The position numbers and the translations under genes are program-made. Shown in pieces: positions 1 to 6,025 of a stretch of DNA of 6,025 nucleotides. The stretch's first letter is position 1, and the number at the start of each line of letters is the position of its first letter. The notes beneath the pieces are model-generated. The model saw only the letters and a list, made by a program, of their open reading frames with translations. It did not search any database and was not told where the DNA came from. This DNA comes from CAYNDB01 sp964395915 (GTDB taxonomy: Bacteria > Nitrospinota_A > UBA7883 > JAJRTC01), in NCBI GenBank assembly GCA_964395915.1, contig CAYNDB010000133.1:1-6025 (forward strand), written 5' to 3'.

Positions 1-49
1 AATAGTAAAACGTTTCAATTATACATCTTGCAATACGTGACGTAAAATT

Positions 50-508
50 TCATGCTTTAGCGGCCAGCTTCGCTTCAATTTTTCCACGCAATTCCCGTTC
101 TTTTCTTTTCATTTTACGAGCCTCGGCGGGGGTTTTCTCATGGTCGTATCCCGTAAGATGCAAAATGCCGTGAATCAGCAAAGCGCGGATCTCATCTTCC
201 ACAGCCAAGTTTCGTTCCGCCGCCTGCCGCCGCGCCGTATCGAGGGATATTACAACATCGCCCAACATGGTAGGGGCGATATCGCCGTAATCGCCTTCAA
301 TCTGTGAAAATGAGAGGACGTCCGTTGGTTTGTCGATTCCTCTATATTGCCGGTTGAGCTCCCGGATTTCATGGTCGTCGGTCAACACGACACTGATTTC
401 GGCGTCTTTCAGGTGGAGCGCGTTCAAAACCACGCCAATATCCAGCTTAAGGTCGGATATTTTAGGCGTCCCTTGTCTCTTTCTTTTTAGTATCTCTATG
501 CGCATCAC
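50..508 (-). CDS. ybeY: YbeY endoribonuclease (16S rRNA maturation, ribosome quality control)
   Basis: This is a metal-dependent single-strand endoribonuclease of the UPF0054 family, which acts in 16S rRNA 3'-end maturation and 70S ribosome quality control in the cytoplasm. The 152-residue length is normal. The zinc site HGILHLTGYDH lies at residues 113-123, with His113, His117 and His123 as ligands. The upstream signature YRGIDKPTDVLSF (55-67) contains the conserved Arg56, and LGDVVIS (82-88) is also typical. The open frame begins with GTG at 508, but the ATG immediately after it (503-505) is the more likely start and gives MRIEILKRKR, which fits the family's first beta strand. No good Shine-Dalgarno sequence precedes it, only a G-rich GGGG. 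The start lies inside the end of pgpH (about 44-nt overlap), so translational coupling is likely. It is the last recognisable gene of the phoH-pgpH-ybeY operon. The family call is very sure; the exact start is less so. Confidence 0.97.
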   Translation of the reverse strand: MMRIEILKRKRQGTPKISDLKLDIGVVLNALHLKDAEISVVLTDDHEIRELNRQYRGIDKPTDVLSFSQIEGDYGDIAPTMLGDVVISLDTARRQAAERNLAVEDEIRALLIHGILHLTGYDHEKTPAEARKMKRKERELRGKIEAKLAAKA

Positions 509-2948
509 GGCCCCGTTTTTTTTCAGTCAGGTCTTCACTCAACTCAGGGTACCTGATTCTATGATGGTGTATAGCCATTAATACGTGTGTAAAGCTATCG
601 GTGACAAGCGCCAGGTCCCTTAATGTAAGGTGACTGTTGTCGAGCTGACCTTGAGTAAACTTGTCGTTGATAACATCCGTGACAACGCCCCGGAGTTTTG
701 CGGGCGTAGGCTCCACGCATGCCCGTGACGCCGCCTCGATACTATCCGCCAGAGCCACGCAGGCCGATTCTTTCGAGCTTGGTATCGGGCCGGGATATTT
801 AAAGTCAGCCTCTTTTACTTCGCCGCGTGTAACGTCTTCCGACTCCTTGGCTTTATTATAGAAATATCGCACCAGCTGTGTTCCGTGATGCTCCGGTATC
901 ATCAGCGCTATCTGTGGCAAAAGCTTGAACTGCTTGGCCAGCTCTGTTCCCTCTTTTATGTGATTTACAAGAATCAGGGTGCTCATGCTGGGGCTGAGCT
1001 TGTCGTGCGGGTTGCCGTTGTTCATCTGGTTCTCGACAAAGTAGTCCGACTTTCTCATCTTCCCGATATCGTGGAACAACGCTCCGGCTCTTGCCATGAG
1101 CGCGTTTGCCCCGATGGTTTTACAAGCCTCTTCAGACAAGCTGCCGACCATCATGGAATGCTGATAAGTTCCAGGAGCCTCCAGCATCATCCTGCGGAGA
1201 AGGGGGTGGTTCAAGTTGGTCAGCTCAAGAAGCTTGAAATCCGACACTACAGGGAAAATACTTTCGATAAGAGGGACGGCCCCCGAAACGAAAAGCGCAG
1301 ACACCGCGCCTCCAAGCATGGCGAAAGGGAGACCGGCCATGCTACTGTCTGAAAAAGTTTTGGAGCTGATCATATCGAACGCCAATACGCCAATGACGTT
1401 TACAAGAGAGACATACAGCCCAACCTTCAGAACGGATGAACGGTTGTTGTATGTTCTTACCTGATGGGCGCAGATAAGCCCGCTGGTCATTGTAAGGAGC
1501 GAAAGAACGGAAAATTCCCTAAGCAGTATCCCTGTCAGCAAAGCGCAGACAACAGTGAAAAGAACCGTAACCTCGGTTGTAAAAAAGATGGAGACCATCA
1601 TCGGGCCAAAAGCCAGCGGAGCGGCTAGCATATATGTCCGCAGGTCAATCCCCGGAGTTTGGGGAAGGAACATGGTAAACACATGCGCCGACGCCCAGAT
1701 AAGGCCAATATGCGTTACCAGCAATAGAGCCAGCAACAGTTGCAGCTTCGGGGATTCGCGTATATCTTCGTGGAACTTTTGTACGAAAAACCCTGAAAGT
1801 ATAAGGAGCAGAAGGTTTAGAAGCGTAAGCCCGACGAACATCTTCAACCGGCCACGGTCATCTTTCAGGGATGCCATATGTTTCAGTTTTTTTAGATGAA
1901 TAGGGGTAATACGGTCTCCCTCACGGACTATCATCTCGCCTCTTTTTATCTGGAAGAAAACGGGCTTGGCTTCTTTCAGCGCTTTTTCTTTTCTAAGCTC
2001 TGTTTCTTTTCTGTTAAAGGTGATGTTAGGCAGTATTTTCCCTGTGGCGATATGTATGACCAGCTTTTTCAAGCCAGGCCTTGCGGCCGGTAAAATTTCA
2101 GCGGCCTTTTCCTTGATACGGCTTATCGCTTCAGGGACATCGTAAATTTGCTCAAAATTGCGCACCACACGTTCCGCGCCGCTTCCCAAAAATCTCAAAT
2201 CGAGCCCTTTAACGGAAGAGGCTAATAGCTGACTTTTGCGAGGCACCACTCCTTTGGCATAGAGAGGGCCCAATAACTTTGCGACCAACTTCCCTATCTC
2301 CGGGCTGTAATAGTAGTGACGGGCCAGCCGGCGCATCTTTTCGCTCATCTGGATACCAAGCTGGTCAGCAAACTTTTGCTCAAGCTTCGGAAACTCTTCA
2401 CCGCTTTCGAATTCAGCGATAATTTTTTTCGATTCGGCCAGCCTTTCCAGCTTGGCTGTTTCGTTGCTGTCTAAAGAGTCCGATGTGGTTTCGTTATCGG
2501 CCAATATCCTGTCCACTTCGGTAATGACATCTTTATACGCCTTCCCTGTATATGTCGTGTACGCGTTGGCCATGAGAGAGAAAACGTCCGTTATCTCTCT
2601 ATTGACCTTTTTTTCAGCGGCGGAATCAAAATCATATACATCAAGAACAGCGTCGAATATTTGCTTTCTATTTATCTCGGTGGATTCCTTATCCTCGATA
2701 AGCATGTCCTCCTGCGCCTTGATATTGTATGGAATGATGGAGTCCACAGGGGGGATTTTCATCTTCTTGCTGGACGGGGTCATCATCATCGCAAGGGATA
2801 TGGCGACGGAGATCACAAGGGAAATTACAAAAACAGTGTTCTTTTTATTCTTTTTTCTTTTTCCATTTAAAAGTGTTTGATTCGATGTCAATCCACTTTC
2901 CTTGTTTTTAAAGGCATTGATATTTATTATTTTTCCGGTCGGGCTCAT
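462..2948 (-). CDS. pgpH: 7TM-HD family membrane phosphodiesterase (PgpH-like, probable c-di-AMP hydrolase)
   Basis: This is an 828-residue membrane phosphohydrolase of the 7TMR-HD (PgpH/YqfF) family. Listeria PgpH hydrolyses c-di-AMP; the substrate here is inferred. In order, it has a Lys-rich cytoplasmic N-terminus, one membrane segment (about 38-56), a large extracytoplasmic 7TMR-HDED-type region (about 60-365), a bundle of membrane segments (about 368-562), and a cytoplasmic HD domain (about 585-800). The expected metal ligands are all visible: His597 (YQHSMM), His626-Asp627 (HDIGK), His663 (NHI), His687-His688 (PEHHGT) and Asp735 (ALADSIEAASR). The catalytic site therefore looks intact. 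The C-terminal tail is highly charged (EKKRGRDAHRDTKKKE). The ATG at 2946-2948 overlaps the phoH stop as ATGA and is preceded by GAGGAG at an 8-nt spacing. The 3' end overlaps ybeY by about 44 nt in another frame. The length is near that of other family members. The symbol is given by similarity. Confidence 0.93.
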   Translation of the reverse strand: MSPTGKIININAFKNKESGLTSNQTLLNGKRKKNKKNTVFVISLVISVAISLAMMMTPSSKKMKIPPVDSIIPYNIKAQEDMLIEDKESTEINRKQIFDAVLDVYDFDSAAEKKVNREITDVFSLMANAYTTYTGKAYKDVITEVDRILADNETTSDSLDSNETAKLERLAESKKIIAEFESGEEFPKLEQKFADQLGIQMSEKMRRLARHYYYSPEIGKLVAKLLGPLYAKGVVPRKSQLLASSVKGLDLRFLGSGAERVVRNFEQIYDVPEAISRIKEKAAEILPAARPGLKKLVIHIATGKILPNITFNRKETELRKEKALKEAKPVFFQIKRGEMIVREGDRITPIHLKKLKHMASLKDDRGRLKMFVGLTLLNLLLLILSGFFVQKFHEDIRESPKLQLLLALLLVTHIGLIWASAHVFTMFLPQTPGIDLRTYMLAAPLAFGPMMVSIFFTTEVTVLFTVVCALLTGILLREFSVLSLLTMTSGLICAHQVRTYNNRSSVLKVGLYVSLVNVIGVLAFDMISSKTFSDSSMAGLPFAMLGGAVSALFVSGAVPLIESIFPVVSDFKLLELTNLNHPLLRRMMLEAPGTYQHSMMVGSLSEEACKTIGANALMARAGALFHDIGKMRKSDYFVENQMNNGNPHDKLSPSMSTLILVNHIKEGTELAKQFKLLPQIALMIPEHHGTQLVRYFYNKAKESEDVTRGEVKEADFKYPGPIPSSKESACVALADSIEAASRACVEPTPAKLRGVVTDVINDKFTQGQLDNSHLTLRDLALVTDSFTHVLMAIHHHRIRYPELSEDLTEKKRGRDAHRDTKKKETRDA

Positions 2949-3901
2949 TTTTCCGACTCCTCGCTGTTTGCGTCGTAGGCTTTCAGGATTTTTTTGACTA
3001 TGTTGTGTCGCACAACATCTTTATCAGTAAAGTTTATGAAGCGTATGCCTTCAACGTTCTTGAGCACGGTTTTTACGTGAACGAGCCCGGAGCTTTTTTT
3101 GTTAGGAAGGTCTATCTGCGTTATATCCCCGGTTATGACGATTTTAGAGTTTAGCCCCAACCTTGTCAGGATCATTTTCATCTGCTCTTGTGTGGAGTTT
3201 TGCGCCTCGTCGAGTATGATGAAGGCGTCGTTCAATGTCCTTCCCCTCATATACGCAAGCGGCGCGATTTCGATCATTCCCTGTTCTATCATCTGTTCCA
3301 CCCTCTCCGCCTCCAGCATGTCGAAAAGAGCGTCGTGCAAGGGTCGGAGGTACGGATTTATTTTTTCATACAGGTCGCCAGGGAGGAACCCCAGTTTTTC
3401 TCCCGCTTCCACCGCTGGGCGGGTGAGGACAATCCTGCTGACACGTTTTTGCAATAATTCGGAAACCGCGCAAGCCATGGCAAGGTATGTTTTACCTGTG
3501 CCGGCCGGCCCTATTGCAAGCGTTACATCGAACCGGCTCATGGCGAAAATATATTCTTTCTGAGTGACAGACCTTGGGGCGATATCGTGTTTGCCTGTTG
3601 CAAGGTGTATTTTTTCACTGAAAACATCTTCTATCCGTATGGTCGGATCATCATGAAACGCAGGTATTATGAATTTTATCGCGCCATTGCCAAGCTCACG
3701 CCCATTCTCCATAGCCTCGACCAATTGAGTAAGCAGATTCCCTACGTTTGTTGCGTTTTTTTCCTCGCCGCGTATCCACACCTTGTCGCCTCTCACATAA
3801 ATTTGCACACCGAAACATTTCTCCACTCGTTGGAGGTTTTTGTCGTTGACGCCAGCTATTTCCTGGAAATGCGGTGAGTAGGTTAGTGATATTTCGCTCA
3901 T
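2945..3901 (-). CDS. phoH: PhoH-like P-loop ATPase (YbeZ type)
   Basis: This is a PhoH/YbeZ-family cytoplasmic ATPase with a helicase-like P-loop fold. In E. coli, YbeZ is genetically and physically linked to YbeY, so a role in RNA or ribosome maturation is likely; the precise activity is not settled for the family. The 318-residue length is typical. An N-terminal small alpha/beta region (about 1-65, including GVQIYVRGDKVWIRG) precedes the ATPase domain. Walker A is GPAGTGKT (131-138). RPAVEAGEKLGFLPGD (161-176) is a family hallmark, Walker B is AFIILDEAQN (226-235, Asp231-Glu232), and TGDITQIDLP (257-266) and VVRH (296-299) also match. The ATG at 3899-3901 is the only reasonable start: the frame upstream reaches a TAA with no other start codon between. 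No Shine-Dalgarno is visible in front of it, which is unusual for the first gene of an operon. pgpH starts within its stop codon. Confidence 0.96.
   Translation of the reverse strand: MSEISLTYSPHFQEIAGVNDKNLQRVEKCFGVQIYVRGDKVWIRGEEKNATNVGNLLTQLVEAMENGRELGNGAIKFIIPAFHDDPTIRIEDVFSEKIHLATGKHDIAPRSVTQKEYIFAMSRFDVTLAIGPAGTGKTYLAMACAVSELLQKRVSRIVLTRPAVEAGEKLGFLPGDLYEKINPYLRPLHDALFDMLEAERVEQMIEQGMIEIAPLAYMRGRTLNDAFIILDEAQNSTQEQMKMILTRLGLNSKIVITGDITQIDLPNKKSSGLVHVKTVLKNVEGIRFINFTDKDVVRHNIVKKILKAYDANSEESEK
2957..2962 (-). promoter_or_regulatory. Ribosome binding site of pgpH
   Basis: On the minus strand GAGGAG ends 8 nt before the pgpH ATG and lies inside the last codons of phoH. Together with the ATGA stop/start overlap, it supports both the chosen pgpH start and translation coupled to phoH. 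Confidence 0.85.
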
Positions 3902-3938
3902 TAGAAAGCTAAAGGTATTGTTAGCGTAAAGGTTAGGT

Positions 3939-3956
3939 TATGCGGCATACCGCATA
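3939..3956. repeat. 7-bp inverted repeat (hairpin or operator) just upstream of phoH
   Basis: TATGCGG and CCGCATA flank a 4-nt centre (CATA on the plus strand, TATG on the minus). In the phoH leader RNA this would be a compact 7-bp hairpin with a 4-nt loop, 37 nt before the start codon. No U-tract follows it, so it is not a standard terminator. A protein binding site is the other reading. Confidence 0.55.
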
Positions 3957-4084
3957 TAAATGAGCATACGCAGTGAAACGATCCACTACCGCAGATTTTT
4001 TATATTCAAAGCCGCTTACTTCTGATATTCCGCCTACGATCATATTTGCGGCGTGACAGGTTATATTCATTTATGTATAAGGCA

Positions 4085-4115
4085 ATTTTATCACTACATA
4101 GTGATTTGGTGTCAA
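4085..4115 (-). promoter_or_regulatory. Candidate promoter of the phoH-pgpH-ybeY operon
   Basis: On the minus strand a perfect -35 box TTGACA (4110-4115) is followed by TAAAAT (4085-4090, one mismatch to TATAAT) at a 19-bp spacing. GATAAA (4087-4092) is an alternative -10 at a 17-bp spacing. Transcription would start near 4078, giving a phoH leader of about 170-180 nt. The long spacer and imperfect -10 suggest a weak or activator-dependent promoter. This is a sigma-70-type inference from sequence only. Confidence 0.5.
4090..4105. promoter_or_regulatory. Perfect 16-bp palindrome, candidate operator in the promoter spacer
   Basis: ATCACTA-CA-TAGTGAT is a perfect inverted repeat with 7-bp arms and a 2-bp centre. 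It sits between the -35 and -10 boxes of the candidate phoH promoter and touches the -10. A dimeric repressor bound there would block RNA polymerase; a MerR-type activator is also conceivable because the spacer is 19 bp long. I do not recognise the regulator, and no regulator gene is in the window. Confidence 0.5.
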
Positions 4116-4267
4116 CTACGCCAAGTGGACATTTGTCTGCATTGGCCATAATCATGTACTATACAATGACATAGATGACAAATAATATGAGTTTACCCCC
4201 TTTTTTTCTAGACTGTTACTTGTGCTGTTTGACTAAAAAGCCGTTATCCGGCCAACGCTATCGAAGC

Positions 4268-4273
4268 TGAGGA
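4268..4273 (+). promoter_or_regulatory. Ribosome binding site of rarA
   Basis: TGAGGA ends 9 nt before the ATG at 4283-4285. It supports that start, which also gives the N-terminus expected for the family. Confidence 0.8.
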
Positions 4274-4282
4274 ATTTTCCAT

Positions 4283-5599
4283 ATGAGCCCTGATCTTTTT
4301 GATAACGCGGAAAATAGACATGATCTTCCGCCAAAACCTCTTGCCGAACGGATGCGCCCCACCTCTTTTGAAGAATTTATAGGACAGGAAGGTATTGTAA
4401 GCGAAGGCAAGCCGTTACGGTTATTAATAGAGTCGGGCAAAATTTCGTCGATGATTTTCTGGGGGCCTCCGGGAACAGGAAAAACCACTCTGGCAAGGCT
4501 CATAGCCGGGGTGAAAGGTTTCGCGTTTACAGAAGTCTCCGCTGTCACTTCCGGAGTAAAAGAGCTTCGGGAAGCTATAGAGCAAGCGAGGCTTGCGTGG
4601 AAAATAAATGGAAGCCGGACGATTCTTTTCATAGACGAGGTCCACCGCTTCAGCAAGGTTCAGCAAGACGCCATCCTCCCGCATGTTGAAAAAGGGGAGA
4701 TCGTGGTGATCGGCTCCACTACGGAGAATCCTGCGTTTGAAGTTATCCCGGCGTTGCGGTCCAGATGCGGGATATACAGGCTTTCGCCGCTCTCCTACGA
4801 CGCGGTAGTTGCAATCGTCAAAAAAGCGCTTTCAGACAGCGAGAAAGGGCTTGGGGAACAGGATATTAAAATATCTGACGCCGCGCTGGAAAGGGTTGCA
4901 AGTCAATCTGGCGGAGACGCCAGGGTGGCTCTCAACCTGCTGGAGGCGGCTACCCATGCCGCTGGCGCGGAGAAAATTGAAGCTAAGCTTATAGATGATC
5001 TTGCCAAAGACAGCTCCATTATGTACGACAAGCTTGGTCAGGAGCATTTCGATCACGCTTCGGCTTTCCAGAAATCGCTTCGCGGGTCGGATCCGGACGC
5101 CGCCATATACTGGCTGGCGAAGATGCTGGAAGGTGGTGAAGACCCAAGGTTTATCGCCAGAAGGCTTATTGTCACAGCTTCGGAAGATGTGGGGCTTGCC
5201 GACCCTGCGGCGCTGATGATAGCTATCGCCGCCGCGGAGGCTATCGACAGGATAGGCTTGCCGGAAGGGCGGATACCGCTGGCCCACGCCACATTGCACA
5301 TTGCCACCGCGCCGAAAAGTAACTCAGCTTATATGGCGATAGACAAAGCTGTCAAAGCTGTTAAAAGCGGAGAGAGCTATTCGCCTCCGAATCATCTGAA
5401 GGACACGCATTATAAAGACGCGAAACAGTTTGGTTTTGGAGAAGGATATAAATATCCACATGGCTACCCGGACCATTACGTCGAGCAGGAATATCTGCCG
5501 GAGGAGCTTGCGGGGCGGAAGTATTACGAGCCGTCCGACCAGGGCCGTGAGGCCAATATCAAGGAGCGAATGGGGAAATTGAAGAAGGGAAAGAAATAG
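4283..5599 (+). CDS. rarA: RarA/MgsA AAA+ ATPase (replication-associated recombination protein A)
   Basis: This is a AAA+ ATPase of the RarA/MgsA/WRNIP1 family, related to clamp-loader subunits. Family members act as tetramers at stalled forks and SSB-coated gaps. The 438-residue length is typical. After the family signature PLAERMRPTSFEEFIGQ (19-35) come Walker A GPPGTGKT (61-68), Walker B ILFIDEVHRF (114-123), sensor 1 STTENP (145-150), the probable arginine finger in ALRSRC (157-162), and sensor 2 GDARVALN (211-218). The C-terminal oligomerisation domain is complete, with KSLRGSDPDAAIYWLAKML (264-282), ARRLIVTASEDVGLADP (292-308) and YKYPH (389-393). The tail is basic (KKGKK). The start is supported by TGAGGA. 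The gene is divergent from phoH and convergent with the aldo/keto reductase, so it is probably transcribed alone. All key residues are present. Confidence 0.97.
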   Translation: MSPDLFDNAENRHDLPPKPLAERMRPTSFEEFIGQEGIVSEGKPLRLLIESGKISSMIFWGPPGTGKTTLARLIAGVKGFAFTEVSAVTSGVKELREAIEQARLAWKINGSRTILFIDEVHRFSKVQQDAILPHVEKGEIVVIGSTTENPAFEVIPALRSRCGIYRLSPLSYDAVVAIVKKALSDSEKGLGEQDIKISDAALERVASQSGGDARVALNLLEAATHAAGAEKIEAKLIDDLAKDSSIMYDKLGQEHFDHASAFQKSLRGSDPDAAIYWLAKMLEGGEDPRFIARRLIVTASEDVGLADPAALMIAIAAAEAIDRIGLPEGRIPLAHATLHIATAPKSNSAYMAIDKAVKAVKSGESYSPPNHLKDTHYKDAKQFGFGEGYKYPHGYPDHYVEQEYLPEELAGRKYYEPSDQGREANIKERMGKLKKGKK

Positions 5600-5693
5600 T
5601 TGGTGAGCTTGTCCAGCCATGAGACAAGGTACCGGATCGAGTCCACCCTAATACCCTTGGCGCGCGCGAGGGTACACGCAGTATGACATTCAC
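5600..5693. other. Convergent gap between rarA and the aldo/keto reductase gene, with weak hairpins
   Basis: This 94-bp region should contain transcription stops for both converging genes. Two modest inverted repeats are visible: CTTGTC/GACAAG (5608-5613 and 5623-5628, 9-nt loop) and TACCCTTG/CGAGGGTA (5652-5659 and 5667-5674, 7-nt GC-repeat loop, one G-U pair in the plus-strand RNA). The second is the better candidate for ending rarA, but the nearest T-run (5697-5702) is about 22 nt further on. No canonical terminator can be claimed on either strand. Confidence 0.35.
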
Positions 5694-6025
5694 TTATTTT
5701 TTATAAAGTCTATCGCCTACCTTTCGCATCCAGCCAAGCTCGTCATCGGTCATCGGCCCTTTGTCGATAGCGTCGAGCGCATGGCGCATCTGGCCTGCGT
5801 TAGCCGCACCGGTGATGCAGACATCAACATCCGGGTGAGATAGCGCGAAGCGATAACAATCCCCCGCTGTGGGTATGGCAAGGTCGCCAAGTTTTTTAGG
5901 ATTAGCTTTTATAAGCTGTTTCCATGATGTCACGGTAAACGCGACTATACCTGGCCGATCCGGATCGCCTTTAGGCGGCAGTTTCGGGAAAACGTCGTTT
6001 TCCGCGCCACGATGTTTCGCATTGT
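5694..6025 (-). CDS. Aldo/keto reductase, C-terminal part (gene continues past the window)
   Basis: The frame is open from the TAA at 5694-5696 to the right edge, showing 109 C-terminal residues; the true start lies outside. The segment AKHRGAENDVFPKLP, then GIVAFTVTSWKQL, then PTAGDCYRFALSHPDVDVC, ITGAANAGQM and the ending DDELGWMRKVGDRLYKK match the last strands and helices of NAD(P)H-dependent aldo/keto reductases, the TIM-barrel oxidoreductases. The catalytic Asp, Tyr, Lys and His lie upstream and cannot be checked. The CITGAANAGQM stretch corresponds to the cofactor-binding region near the C-terminus in this family. The substrate cannot be inferred. A GTG at 5931-5933 is an internal codon and not the start, because family similarity continues upstream of it. 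The gene is convergent with rarA and shows no functional link to it. Confidence 0.85.
   Translation of the reverse strand, partial: NAKHRGAENDVFPKLPPKGDPDRPGIVAFTVTSWKQLIKANPKKLGDLAIPTAGDCYRFALSHPDVDVCITGAANAGQMRHALDAIDKGPMTDDELGWMRKVGDRLYKK

Larger units (their letters stand above)
3902..4282. other. Divergent intergenic control region between phoH and rarA
   Basis: This is a 381-bp AT-rich stretch between the divergent phoH and rarA genes, with no supported gene in it. It holds a candidate phoH promoter and operator (4085-4115), a 7-bp inverted repeat close to phoH (3939-3956), repeated GCGG/GCCGC blocks between 3942 and 4052, a run of five C then seven T (about 4196-4207), and the rarA ribosome binding site (4268-4273). 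The rarA promoter cannot be placed firmly. The best weak candidate is TTGTCT (4133-4138) with TACTAT (4157-4162) at an 18-bp spacing. A 49-codon open frame on the minus strand (4006-4155) is most likely chance. Confidence 0.7.

Noticed and set aside
34..44. Palindrome TACGT-G-ACGTA downstream of ybeY, considered as a terminator
   Set aside because: The single-base centre cannot form a hairpin loop, and no U-tract follows on the minus strand.
15..53. A 12-codon open frame whose ATG overlaps the ybeY stop as ATGA, like a fourth operon gene
   Set aside because: It stops after 12 codons, lacks a ribosome binding site and encodes nothing recognisable. The overlap is probably accidental.
885..1352. 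A long plus-strand open frame (155 codons) antisense to pgpH
   Set aside because: It lies wholly opposite the conserved HD and membrane region of pgpH and has no recognisable domain, so it is a shadow of that gene. The same applies to the other long frames opposite phoH and rarA.
3960..4025. A 21-codon plus-strand open frame in the control region
   Set aside because: It has no ribosome binding site and is too short to support.
4006..4155. A 49-codon ATG-started open frame on the minus strand, with a basic C-terminus (RRKYDRRRNIRSKRL)
   Set aside because: It has no Shine-Dalgarno and no recognised family, and it overlaps the candidate phoH promoter and palindrome. Its length is within what chance gives in this region.
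4155..4165. Short palindrome TGTA-CTA-TACA upstream of rarA, considered as a LexA/SOS box
   Set aside because: It has only 4-bp arms and does not match the LexA box forms I know (CTGT-N8-ACAG or GAAC-N4-GTTC). It also overlaps the weak -10 candidate, so AT-rich chance is enough to explain it.

Overview
This is an ordinary chromosomal window from a bacterium with moderate GC content. It holds four complete genes and one gene cut by the right edge. The gene set PhoH, 7TM-HD phosphohydrolase, YbeY is found in Firmicutes, cyanobacteria, Deltaproteobacteria, Nitrospirae and related phyla. The protein sequences look more like a Deltaproteobacteria/Nitrospinota-type lineage than a Firmicute, but that placement is an impression from motifs and was not tested. 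I see no mobile element, CRISPR array, tRNA or rRNA.

Positions 50-3901 (minus strand) are a compact operon read right to left: phoH (ATPase), pgpH-like membrane HD phosphodiesterase, then ybeY (rRNA-processing endoribonuclease). phoH and pgpH share a 4-nt ATGA overlap with a strong ribosome binding site. pgpH and ybeY overlap by about 44 nt in different frames. The set joins ribosome/RNA maturation (YbeY with its probable PhoH ATPase partner) to turnover of a cyclic dinucleotide, probably c-di-AMP.

Positions 3902-4282 are a 381-bp AT-rich divergent control region. On the minus strand it has a consensus -35 (TTGACA) and a -10-like box, with a perfect 7-2-7 palindrome in the spacer between them. 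This is a typical layout for a repressor-controlled promoter. The inferred phoH leader is about 170-180 nt long and contains repeated GCGG/GCCGC modules and a 7-bp hairpin next to the gene.

Positions 4283-5599 (plus strand) encode RarA/MgsA, a AAA+ replication-fork and recombination ATPase, with a clear ribosome binding site. A 94-bp convergent gap follows, with two modest hairpins and no convincing terminator. Positions 5694-6025 (minus strand) are the C-terminal 109 residues of an aldo/keto reductase that runs off the window.

I did not find a new multi-gene system. The items most worth a second look are the palindrome inside the operon promoter, the possible structured phoH leader, and an A8 tract near the end of pgpH where a one-base slip would fuse PgpH to YbeY.
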